NCBI RefSeq assembly: GCF_003350405.1
Contig: NZ_QQAW01000014.1
Location: 1 to 64,000, forward strand
DNA from: Gluconacetobacter liquefaciens
Lineage (GTDB): Bacteria > Pseudomonadota > Alphaproteobacteria > Acetobacterales > Acetobacteraceae
Length of the DNA: 64,000 nt
Direction of reading: 5' to 3'
The position numbers and the translations under genes were made by a program. This document shows positions 17,408 to 25,637 of this stretch, piece by piece. A model generated the notes under the pieces. The model was not told where the DNA came from, ran no database searches, and saw nothing but the letters and a program-made list of their open reading frames with translations. The stretch's first letter is position 1; every line of letters begins with the position of its first letter.

Positions 17408-19730
17408 GCTCGGTCGCATGGGCTTCGGCCAGCGGGCCGGCGGCGAAGCCGGCAATGGGGTCTCCCGGCGCGGCTTCCTGATGGCGGCCGTGGGGGCCGG
17501 CGTCATGTTCGGCTTCCCCGCCGTCCCGCGCGCCTCCCAGCAATTCCCCGCCACCGGCCTGCCCGGCGACGGCGCGTTCGAACCCACGATCTGGTGCGCC
17601 ATCGCGCCCGACGGCGCCATTACCGTCAACATCATCCGCGCCGAGATGGGCCAGCATGTGGGCACCGCCCTGGCCCGCATCATCGCCGACGAGATGAACG
17701 CGGACTGGAGCCGCGTCACGATCAACTACGTGGACAGCGACCCCAAATGGGGCCTGATGGTCACCGGCGGAAGCTGGTCGGTCTGGATGACGTGGGATGT
17801 CTTCCGCCAGGCCGGCGCCGCCGCGCGCATCGCCCTGACCGAGGCCGGCGCCACCCTGCTGGGCATCCCCGCCGCCCAGTGCACCACCCGCAACGGCATG
17901 GTCATCGGCGGCGGCAGGAGCATCGGCTACGGCGATATCGTCGCCCGCGCCCACCCCACGCGCAGCTTCACGCCTGACGAACTGGCCAAACTGCCGCTCA
18001 AGCCGGCCGCCGACCGCCACCTGATCGGCAACAAGGACCTCAAGGCCCTCGACATTCCGGCCAAGACCAACGGCACCGCCCTCTACGGCATCGACGCCAA
18101 GGTCGAGGGCATGGTCTATGCCCGCCCCAAAATGCCGCCCACCCGCTACGGCTCGCGCGTCCGCTCGGTCGATGACAGCGCCGCCCGCGCGGTCAAAGGC
18201 TACCAGCGCTATCTGGTGATCGAGGACCCGTCTGAAGTCGTACAGGGCTGGGTCCTCGCCATCGCCAGCACCTACAGCGCCGCCATCCGCGCCGCCGACC
18301 TGCTGAAAGTGGACTGGACGCCCGGCGAGACGATCAACGTGTCCGAAAAGAACGTGATCGACCACGGCAGAACCCAGATCGACCGCAAGGAAGGCGGCGT
18401 GATGGTGTTCGACGACAAAGGCGTGGACAGCACCTTCGCCGCCGCCGCCTCGACTTTTTCGCAGGACTATACCTGCGCCTCGGTGCTGCACTACCAGCTC
18501 GAACCGACCAACGCGCTGGCGTTCGAGAAGGACGGCATCTTCGAGATCCACGCCGGCAACCAGTGGCAGTCGCTGATCCTGCCCACGCTGGCCAAGGCGC
18601 TGGGCCGGCCGGAGAAGAGCATCGTCCTGCGCAGCTACCTGCTGGGCGGCGGCTTCGGCCGCCGGCTGAACGGCGACTACATGATCCCGGCCGCCCTGGC
18701 GTCGAAAGCGTTGGGCAAGCCCGTCAAGCTGGTCCTGACCCGCTCGGACGACATGCAGTTCGACTCGTTCCGCTCGCCCTCCATCCAGCGCATCCGCGTG
18801 GCGTTCGACGGCAGCAAGGCCATAACGGCCATGGAATATCACGCCTCGGCCGGCTGGCCGACCGAGGTAATGGCCCCCGCCTTCATGTCCAAGGGCGTGG
18901 ACGGCAAACCGTACGACCCCTTCGCCATCGCCGGCGGCGACCATTGGTACGAGGTCGGGCCGCTGCGCGTGCGCGCGCTGTCCAACGACCTCGCCAACCG
19001 CACCTTCCGGCCGGGCTGGCTGCGCTCGGTCAGCCCCGGCTGGGTCAGTTGGGGCCTGGAATCCTCGTGGGATGAAATCGCCCACATCCAGGGCAAGGAC
19101 CCGGTCCAGTTCCGGCTGGAGCACCTCACCGGCGCCGGCCGCAACAAGGGCGAGGCACCGGATTCCACCGGCGGCGCGCTCCGTCAGGCAGCCGTGATCC
19201 GCCGCGTTGCCGAAAAGGCCGGCTGGGGCCGCCCCCTGCCCAAGGACACGGCGCTGGGCATCGCCAGCACCTTCGGCCAGGAACGCGGCATGCCGACCTG
19301 GATCGCCTGCGCCGCCCTGGTGCATGTCGACCGCGCCACCGGCATCGTCCGCTGCCAGAAACTCACCCTGGTGGTCGATGCCGGAACCATCGTCGACCCC
19401 GACGGCGCGCGCGCGCAGACCGAGGGCGCGGCCCTGTGGGGCCTCAGTATGGCGCTGTTCGAAGGGTCGGAGATCGTGGGCGGCCTGCCGCGTGACCGCA
19501 ACCTCAACACCTACACCCCGCTGCGCATCGCCGACGTGCCGGAGATGGACATCGAGTTCGTCGCCAACACCGAAAAGCCGACCGGCCTTGGCGAACCCGG
19601 CACCACGCCGATCGCCCCGGCTATCGGCAACGCGATCTTCAACGCGGTCGGCGTGCGCATGCGCCACCTGCCGATCCGCCCGGCGGACGTGCTGCGCGCC
19701 CTGAAGGAAAAAGGCGCCTCAGCCGCCTGA
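17400..19730 (+). CDS. Molybdopterin subunit, isoquinoline 1-oxidoreductase-like aldehyde dehydrogenase
   Basis: Catalytic subunit of a periplasmic molybdenum hydroxylase, likely oxidising aldehydes to acids at the outer face of the inner membrane. The 776-aa protein carries a Tat signal with VSRRGFLMAAVGAG at about residues 20-35. Cofactor-binding landmarks include GGGFGRRLNGDY (about 418-430) and the late GEPGTTPIAPAIGNAIFNA, whose Glu is the expected base. Together with the 2Fe-2S and triheme cytochrome genes this is the three-subunit arrangement reported for acetic acid bacterium aldehyde dehydrogenases. Substrate range (acetaldehyde, other aldehydes or N-heterocycles) is not fixed by sequence. 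Confidence 0.9.
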   Translation: MGKLGRMGFGQRAGGEAGNGVSRRGFLMAAVGAGVMFGFPAVPRASQQFPATGLPGDGAFEPTIWCAIAPDGAITVNIIRAEMGQHVGTALARIIADEMNADWSRVTINYVDSDPKWGLMVTGGSWSVWMTWDVFRQAGAAARIALTEAGATLLGIPAAQCTTRNGMVIGGGRSIGYGDIVARAHPTRSFTPDELAKLPLKPAADRHLIGNKDLKALDIPAKTNGTALYGIDAKVEGMVYARPKMPPTRYGSRVRSVDDSAARAVKGYQRYLVIEDPSEVVQGWVLAIASTYSAAIRAADLLKVDWTPGETINVSEKNVIDHGRTQIDRKEGGVMVFDDKGVDSTFAAAASTFSQDYTCASVLHYQLEPTNALAFEKDGIFEIHAGNQWQSLILPTLAKALGRPEKSIVLRSYLLGGGFGRRLNGDYMIPAALASKALGKPVKLVLTRSDDMQFDSFRSPSIQRIRVAFDGSKAITAMEYHASAGWPTEVMAPAFMSKGVDGKPYDPFAIAGGDHWYEVGPLRVRALSNDLANRTFRPGWLRSVSPGWVSWGLESSWDEIAHIQGKDPVQFRLEHLTGAGRNKGEAPDSTGGALRQAAVIRRVAEKAGWGRPLPKDTALGIASTFGQERGMPTWIACAALVHVDRATGIVRCQKLTLVVDAGTIVDPDGARAQTEGAALWGLSMALFEGSEIVGGLPRDRNLNTYTPLRIADVPEMDIEFVANTEKPTGLGEPGTTPIAPAIGNAIFNAVGVRMRHLPIRPADVLRALKEKGASAA

Positions 19731-19744
19731 TCGCCCATTGGGCA

Positions 19745-19775
19745 GCGCCTGGCGGACCGTTCGTCCGCCAGGCGC
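19745..19775. terminator. Hairpin between convergent genes
   Basis: A perfect 13-bp stem (GCGCCTGGCGGAC with its complement) and a 5-nt loop lie 14 bp after the molybdopterin subunit stop, between it and the convergent TonB receptor gene. It is suited to ending transcription from both sides, although no clear T-run follows. Confidence 0.6.
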
Positions 19776-19868
19776 GCGAGGATATCCTGAAAAACACCGG
19801 GTTGGTCTTCACCCTTTCCAACCCGGCAAACCATCTGACGTTGTCCCCTCGCAGGACATGAACCCGCG

Positions 19869-22460
19869 CTAGAAACTGAAGCCGAACGTCCCGAAAACCT
19901 GCCGCGGCGCCGATGCGTGAAAGACCTGAATGGTCCCGGATTTGTCGGACGGCGCGAACACGCTGTTGTCGAAGTTCGACGCATAACGCTTGTCGGTCAG
20001 GTTGGTGATGTTCAGCGCCAGCTTGGCGCCTTTCATGAAGCCGATGGAATTGAAATCGTAGCCGAGTCCGAGATCGACCGTGCCGTAGCCGCCGAAGCTG
20101 GCATCGTTGGTGTAGGTATAATAGCGCCGGCTGGTATATTTGCCCTGGATCGAAGCCCAGAAACCGTTCCACCGCGCGGTCAGCATGCTCGCGGCCATTT
20201 TCTCCGGCGTGTCCACCTGCTGCTTGCCGGCGGTGCGATAGAGCGTGCAGGTCGTCGTGCACCAGTTCAGGTCATTGTCATAGGTCGTGCTGTTGAACGA
20301 CGCCGAATTGTACCAACTCAGCCATTTCAGCGGCCGCCACAGCACCCCGAGTTCCGCGCCCCGGCTGGTGACGCTGCCGGCATTGTGGAAGGAGTTGCCG
20401 CAGCCCGCATTCTGCTGCTGGTTGGTCGGACAGGGGTTGTACTGCAACAGCCGGTTGTCGAATTTCGTCCAGTAGCCGGTCACCGAAGCCTGTAGCGGCC
20501 CGCTCACATAGCGGTAGCCCCCTTCGATGCTTCTCGATGTCTCGGGCTTCAGCGTGTTCCCCTGCGCGTCCCATACGGCCTGCGTCACCGATTGCGGGCC
20601 GAGCTTGAAGCCGCCCTGGAACATCGCCATGTTTTCCGCATAGCTCGCGAACACTTCATGCTGCGGCGCGATCTGATAATGCACACCGACCTGCGGCAGG
20701 AAGTAATCCTTGGCGGTCAGCGAACCACTGGCGAACTGGCTGGACGCCGGCGGCGCCGTCCTGGCGATTCCCGGCTCGGCCTGGGCATTCGATTTCGAAT
20801 ACGTGCCCTTGAAACCGAAATCGATCGTCAGCCTGTCATCGAAGAACTTTGCCGAGTCCTGCACATAGAATTGCCGCGTCTGCCAGGTGGTTTTCTGCAC
20901 CCATTGGGCCAGGTCCGGCTGGCCTTGAAGATAGCGCGCCAGGCTGAAGGGCCCCGTGACATCGGTCCAGATATAGCGCGCGGCACTGCTGGTATTGTCC
21001 TCCACCCAGAACCCCGCCTGAAGGTGGTTGAAGCCGACGACCCAGCTCAGATTGCCCAGCACGCCGGTACGGTCGATGGTATAGCGCGTGTCGCGGATCT
21101 GCACCGGCAAGTCGTCAGCGGTGCTCGCCGTGCCCTGCGTGGACCAGCCCGTGATCCAGTTATTGCCGGCCCCCTTGTCGGTATGATGATAAACCTGAAG
21201 ATGCGCGCTCAGGGTTCTGGTGATGTTATAATCCCCGGCGACATAGAAAAGATTGTCGTCGCGCAGGATCTGGCCGTTGGTATAGGTGACGTCGGACAGT
21301 TTTTCCGGCGATTTCGAGGCCACGCACTTGGTCGGCGCCTTCGGCTTGCTCACCGAGCAGTAAGCGCGATCCAGATAGGATTGCCAGTCCGGCGAATAAC
21401 CGCCCCAATCCCAGCCAAGGCGCGAACGCATGTCCTGCGACAGATAGGGCGTGTCGGCCTGGTTAGTGCGCGACACATCCCCGAAGGCCGTGATCGAGCC
21501 ATTGTGGAATTGATACACGACCTTGCCGTTGAACTGCGCGACGGTGGATTCGGTATCGGCGCGCTGGTGCACGAACTGGTTCTGCTCGCCGTACTTTCCC
21601 GAAAAATAGGCCGAGAATCCGGCATGTTCGCCAGTATCGAAGCGCGCGAAGGTACGCTTTCCGTCCTCGCTGCCAAAGCTCTGGTTGACCGTGAACCCCA
21701 TTTTCTTGCGCGGCTTGCTGGTCATGTAGGTGACCGCCCCGCCCAGATTGCTGGTCGAGGCGATACCCAGGCCGGCAATGCCCGTCGCCAGATCGGCCTG
21801 GCCGAGATTGTCCGAGATCAGCGCACGGTTGATGCTGAGGCCGTTATAATTGTTGTAGGCACCGTCACCCAGCGGCATGCCGTCGAGCGTGTAGCCCAGA
21901 TGTGTGGTGCTGTAGCCACGCACCTGAAGGGTCATGGACTGCTCGTTGAGGCCCAGCGCGTCGATCGACTGCGCGCTGACGCCCGGCAGGATGTTCAACG
22001 CCTTCTGCACGCTCACGCCAGGCGGCAGCACGTCCAGGTTCGACCGCAGCAGGGTCGAAACCGAACGGCTCTGGCCCTTGCCGACGGTGGTGATCATCTC
22101 GGACGCGCCAGCATCCGCCCTGACGGGCGTCAGGGGAGCCCCCGACGATGCGGCATCCTGGCCGACGACGACATAAATGCCCACGCCGGTCTTCCGGGCG
22201 ACAAGGCCGGTGTCGGCAAGCATCCGTTCAAGCGCCTGCCCGACCGTCATCGCCCCGCTGACGGCGCGGGTATGATGCCCTTCCGCGACCCGACCGGAAA
22301 TCACGATCTGGATCTTCGCCTGCTGGGCGAACTGCCTTACGGCGCCGGCGACATCCTGCGCGGGGACGTCAAAGGTCGTGACTTGCGCCAGCGCCGGGGC
22401 GGCGATCAGGACGGCCGACACGGCCGAGCCCGCGGCCAGCCGGTGAAACAGAGCGTGCAT
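19869..22460 (-). CDS. TonB-dependent receptor with STN signalling domain (FecA-type)
   Basis: Outer-membrane transducer: imports a ligand with TonB energy and signals its presence to a FecR protein. The 863-aa protein has a signal peptide ending ALA-Q near residue 26. A secretin/TonB short N-terminal (STN) domain covers about 27-100 (FDVPAQDVAGAVRQFAQQAK). The plug (VSVQKALNILPGVSAQ) and a 22-strand barrel ending in Phe (GTFGFSF) follow. It lies downstream of fecI/fecR-like genes at 22513-24085, forming a cell-surface signalling module. No enzyme gene follows, so the ligand is unknown; a ferric siderophore or citrate would be typical. Confidence 0.92.
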   Translation of the reverse strand: MHALFHRLAAGSAVSAVLIAAPALAQVTTFDVPAQDVAGAVRQFAQQAKIQIVISGRVAEGHHTRAVSGAMTVGQALERMLADTGLVARKTGVGIYVVVGQDAASSGAPLTPVRADAGASEMITTVGKGQSRSVSTLLRSNLDVLPPGVSVQKALNILPGVSAQSIDALGLNEQSMTLQVRGYSTTHLGYTLDGMPLGDGAYNNYNGLSINRALISDNLGQADLATGIAGLGIASTSNLGGAVTYMTSKPRKKMGFTVNQSFGSEDGKRTFARFDTGEHAGFSAYFSGKYGEQNQFVHQRADTESTVAQFNGKVVYQFHNGSITAFGDVSRTNQADTPYLSQDMRSRLGWDWGGYSPDWQSYLDRAYCSVSKPKAPTKCVASKSPEKLSDVTYTNGQILRDDNLFYVAGDYNITRTLSAHLQVYHHTDKGAGNNWITGWSTQGTASTADDLPVQIRDTRYTIDRTGVLGNLSWVVGFNHLQAGFWVEDNTSSAARYIWTDVTGPFSLARYLQGQPDLAQWVQKTTWQTRQFYVQDSAKFFDDRLTIDFGFKGTYSKSNAQAEPGIARTAPPASSQFASGSLTAKDYFLPQVGVHYQIAPQHEVFASYAENMAMFQGGFKLGPQSVTQAVWDAQGNTLKPETSRSIEGGYRYVSGPLQASVTGYWTKFDNRLLQYNPCPTNQQQNAGCGNSFHNAGSVTSRGAELGVLWRPLKWLSWYNSASFNSTTYDNDLNWCTTTCTLYRTAGKQQVDTPEKMAASMLTARWNGFWASIQGKYTSRRYYTYTNDASFGGYGTVDLGLGYDFNSIGFMKGAKLALNITNLTDKRYASNFDNSVFAPSDKSGTIQVFHASAPRQVFGTFGFSF

Positions 22461-22512
22461 GAAGCATTCCCAAGGATGTTTTGCCTTCTCGACGCCCCTG
22501 GAAACAGTTTCC

Positions 22513-23550
22513 TTATCGGTTCTCGTGATTTTTTCGTCGATCGATCACGATATCGTCCCGCTCGGTCCGCGCCTCGGCCCCCAGGCTCGTCGCGGCAGCG
22601 CGCGCAAAGCCGGCCACGTCATCCATGTGGAACGATCCGTAGAGGCTCTCCCGACCCAACGCGGGGCTGCCGACGCGCAGACGCAGCCGGTTATGCCGGT
22701 TGATCTCGGCCACCGCGCTGTCCAGCGTTTCGCCGTCCAGTTCAAGCCGCCCCTCCTGCCACGCCAGCATCCGCTCGATATCCATGGGCGCAAGGCGAAC
22801 GGCTTCCGGCCTGGGGCCGTCCATCGTCCGTTTCGGGAACCGGGCGCGCTGACCCGCCGTCAGGCTGACCCGACCCGCCGGAGAATCGACCCTGACCGCC
22901 CCTTCCGTGACCAGAACCTCGACATCGCCCTGGGGGTCGTCATCCGTCACCTGGAACGCCGTGCCGATATCGGTAATGACGACCTGGGCCACGATCACGC
23001 GAAACGGGCGCTGCACATCATGCATCGCGCGGAACAGCACCTTGCCGGCCTGCATGCGCACATCCCGATGCCGCGCATCGAAAGCAATGTCGATCCGGCT
23101 TCCGGCATCGATCAGCACCGACGAACCATCGCTGAGCGCCACCGACCGGACTTCCCCGGTCTGGGTCTCGTACCGCTCCCCCGGCGCGTGAAGAAGCAGC
23201 ATGGCAACCAGCGACGCCACCAGGGCGGCCACACCGCCCCCCATGAGTGTCAGCCGTCTCCGGGTCGAAGATTTCTGCCCCCCGGCCGGACTGTCCCCCA
23301 CCGGCTTGTCCCCGGCGGCCCCGCTCTCGTCCGGCGTGCCCTCGGCCGGCCGCGCTTCGCGGGCGGCAGGCGGCGCGAACAGGGCCAGCGCGGCTTGCGC
23401 GCGCAGCAGGGCACCGGCATGTTTCGGGTTTCGTGCGACCCACTCGTTCAGACCCGGATGATCCCGATCCGGCATGGCGTCCAGCTTCGCGGCCCAGGCG
23501 GCTGCTTCGGCCTCTATCTCCCTAGCCGATTTTTCGCCACTGATCGTCAA
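22513..23550 (-). CDS. FecR-type anti-sigma factor / signal transducer
   Basis: Inner-membrane protein relaying the outer-membrane receptor state to the ECF sigma factor. In its 345 aa, the N-terminal cytosolic part includes AAAWAAKLDAMPDRDHPGLNEWV, the usual FecR N-domain. A single hydrophobic segment follows near 105-120 (GGGVAALVASLVAMLLL). The periplasmic FecR domain contains LSDGSSVLIDAGSRI and ITDIGTAFQV, and a C-terminal STN-contacting domain is present. Its start lies 29 nt inside the upstream sigma gene, so the pair is translationally coupled. Confidence 0.92.
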   Translation of the reverse strand: MTISGEKSAREIEAEAAAWAAKLDAMPDRDHPGLNEWVARNPKHAGALLRAQAALALFAPPAAREARPAEGTPDESGAAGDKPVGDSPAGGQKSSTRRRLTLMGGGVAALVASLVAMLLLHAPGERYETQTGEVRSVALSDGSSVLIDAGSRIDIAFDARHRDVRMQAGKVLFRAMHDVQRPFRVIVAQVVITDIGTAFQVTDDDPQGDVEVLVTEGAVRVDSPAGRVSLTAGQRARFPKRTMDGPRPEAVRLAPMDIERMLAWQEGRLELDGETLDSAVAEINRHNRLRLRVGSPALGRESLYGSFHMDDVAGFARAAATSLGAEARTERDDIVIDRRKNHENR

Positions 23551-24085
23551 TCTTCCACTCTTCTTCGACAGGGTCTCGCAGCGCCCGCTGGATCAGGCGC
23601 AACGCCTTCTGAATGTCATTTTCGACTACATTCTCGCTGACGCCAAGTCGTCTTGAAATTTCCCGCTGCGATATCCCCTCCATCCGCCTCCAGGTAAAGA
23701 TCGTCCGGCATCGCTCGGGCAGCGTGGCCAGCAATGTCTCGACCAGCTTCAATTGCTGGCGCGCCGAAACGGCGGCCTCGATATCCGTTGCCTGGTCCTC
23801 GACGGTCAGCGTCGCGTTTTCCGTAAAATCTTCAAGCCGGACGACCCGCGCCCGCCGACGGTTGTCGCGCCAGGCATTCTTGACGATCTGCATGAAATAG
23901 GCCCCCGGCCGGTCAATGTGATCGACCGACCGCAGCGTCGCCAGACGGCAATAGGCATCCTGGATCAGGTCGTCGATGTCGCTCTCCGCGATGCCGAGCC
24001 GACGCAGCGCACCCCTGACCTTCTGCTCCTGCGGGATCACATGCGACGAGACCCATCGAACGATATGAGGCGGGCAAACGGTCAA
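23522..24085 (-). CDS. ECF RNA polymerase sigma factor, FecI-like
   Basis: Extracytoplasmic-function sigma factor expected to direct transcription of its cognate TonB receptor gene. The 187-aa protein has a region 2 helix ESDIDDLIQDAYCRLATLRSVDH and a region 4 helix-turn-helix with ISQREISRRLGVSENVVENDIQ. It is the first gene of the sigma/FecR/receptor unit. The window contains a second, distinct copy of this module at 33415-37830. Confidence 0.92.
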   Translation of the reverse strand: MTVCPPHIVRWVSSHVIPQEQKVRGALRRLGIAESDIDDLIQDAYCRLATLRSVDHIDRPGAYFMQIVKNAWRDNRRRARVVRLEDFTENATLTVEDQATDIEAAVSARQQLKLVETLLATLPERCRTIFTWRRMEGISQREISRRLGVSENVVENDIQKALRLIQRALRDPVEEEWKIDDQWRKIG

Positions 24086-24441
24086 GTTCCAGATGTCTCC
24101 AAGGCCATGCCGCTGGCCCGAAGTCGAGACCCTATCGTGACGCCAAACGGCGAGACAACCGCGACACCCCCCGAAATCAGCTTTGGAATCGCTAAATTAT
24201 TATGACAGGCGCACACCGCCGCATGCGCCACGGCATGGAATAGCACCACCCGGAACCACTGGCGCCGCTTACCGAACCGCGCATCCGCCGGTTGAAGGAC
24301 GCCGCCGCGCCTGCCTTCTCATTGAACTGCCGCCACCCGATGCCTCCGGGCACGGCCATTCCTCCAACGAGACGATACGCCGGACCCAGGCACCCCGATA
24401 TCACGACCATGACCGGGCCGGGCGGCACGGCACCCTCCCGG
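24086..24441. other. 356-bp stretch without a gene upstream of the first sigma gene
   Basis: This gap lies between the stop of the GNAT-fold gene and the start of the FecI-like gene, both on the minus strand. It should hold the sigma gene promoter. I see no convincing open frame with ribosome-binding site and no clear intrinsic terminator. Confidence 0.4.
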
Positions 24442-25467
24442 TCAGTCCCTGGCTTCTGCCGTGGCCTTCGCCCGCCTCAGCCTCATGCCATTGGCCAGCT
24501 TGAACAGTTTGTACGGCACGATCTGCCGCGACACTTCGGTTCGCACAAGCGGCGCCAATCCGAAACCGGCCAGAAATTTGGCGCTGCTGACCGACCCGTA
24601 GCTGTCGAAATCGAATGTCAGCCCCAGCCGGTCCGCCAGTTCGATCGATTTCCAGAGCAGCAGCGCATTCACCCCGCCGATCCCGCAGGACAGATCGCGC
24701 GCCGACTGCCAGAAATAGGCATTGGCCGCCCCCCAGACCAGGATAGCAGCCGCGACACCCTTCCCGTCCTGGTTACGGGCAGTCAGTATGACGGCCTGGT
24801 TCCGCTCCCGGGCAGCATCGAAGATCCGCCCCATCGTCCGGAAATCGTTCCTGTTCTCCTTCTCCGATTTGTTCAGCAGCGACAGCCGTACAAATTCGGA
24901 GAAATCATACCCGCAATCGACCGAGACCTGCCGCTGTGCCGAGCGTATGACATTTCGCGTCTTCTGGTCGCAGTTTTTCCATACCGTCGCGATATCCGAA
25001 GGATAAGGAACACGAAACGTAAACTGCTCCTCGCAGTTGAAATCCTGCAACGAAAAGCCGAAGCCGGACTCGTCGCCAGGCGGCAGACGAACCCTGATAC
25101 TGTCATGCCTGGGCAGGCGTCCGACAAGTTCCTCGATCAGGTTGCGGACATTCTGCGCATGCTTGAAGGGCTTCGATGGCGGCAGGTAGAAGGTCGGTCC
25201 CAATGTGCGCGTATAGATCGGCATGCTGATGCACGAAAACCCCATCCGCCGGGACAGGAAGATCGGCATGCTCAGCCGCAATATCCCCGCATGGCGGATC
25301 TCGACGATTTCGAAATTTCCATTGGTGGCGGCATCCATCCACCATTCTTCATTGAACGGGTCTGGATACTTCGCATGCCAGGGTCCGAGGCTGAGCGGAA
25401 ACAGAGTATCAGGACCGGCACACTCTCTACGTTCGTCCAGATCGGAACGAAATATATCCATAGGCAT
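24442..25467 (-). CDS. GNAT-fold acyltransferase, FemAB/BioF2-like
   Basis: A 341-aa protein resembling the BioF2-like/FemAB acetyltransferase fold (Acetyltransf_6 type). The middle has RNVIRSAQRQVSVDC, the basic K/R-x-x-R helix typical of this fold (CDQKTRNVIRSA). The C-terminal acyl-binding region has VAAAILVWGAANAYFWQSARD, GGVNALLLWKSIELADRLG and FDFDSYGS. Relatives often modify exopolysaccharides, peptidoglycan or lipids; no partner gene is adjacent. Codon use is less GC-rich than in neighbours and the 170 bp upstream are very AT-rich, hinting at a separate origin. Substrate unknown. Confidence 0.7.
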   Translation of the reverse strand: MPMDIFRSDLDERRECAGPDTLFPLSLGPWHAKYPDPFNEEWWMDAATNGNFEIVEIRHAGILRLSMPIFLSRRMGFSCISMPIYTRTLGPTFYLPPSKPFKHAQNVRNLIEELVGRLPRHDSIRVRLPPGDESGFGFSLQDFNCEEQFTFRVPYPSDIATVWKNCDQKTRNVIRSAQRQVSVDCGYDFSEFVRLSLLNKSEKENRNDFRTMGRIFDAARERNQAVILTARNQDGKGVAAAILVWGAANAYFWQSARDLSCGIGGVNALLLWKSIELADRLGLTFDFDSYGSVSSAKFLAGFGLAPLVRTEVSRQIVPYKLFKLANGMRLRRAKATAEARD

Positions 25468-25637
25468 TTTTTGCTCATTATTTTTAATTAAAATATTTTT
25501 AGTTCAAAATGAGCAGAGATACACAGTCATTTTATAGTTATATAATCGTTATATATTTAAGATCCCTGAAATTTCGATACAAATATTCGTCAGCCGCGCC
25601 GGGTTCCCCCGGCGCGCACTGCCCTCGGCCCTGCCGC

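Noticed and set aside
17379-19667. 762-codon minus-strand frame opposite the molybdopterin subunit
   Set aside because: Antisense shadow; the plus-strand gene has a Tat signal and molybdenum hydroxylase motifs.
24086-24441. Short open frames between the sigma gene and the GNAT-fold gene
   Set aside because: They lack ribosome-binding sites, domain signals and consistent codon bias.
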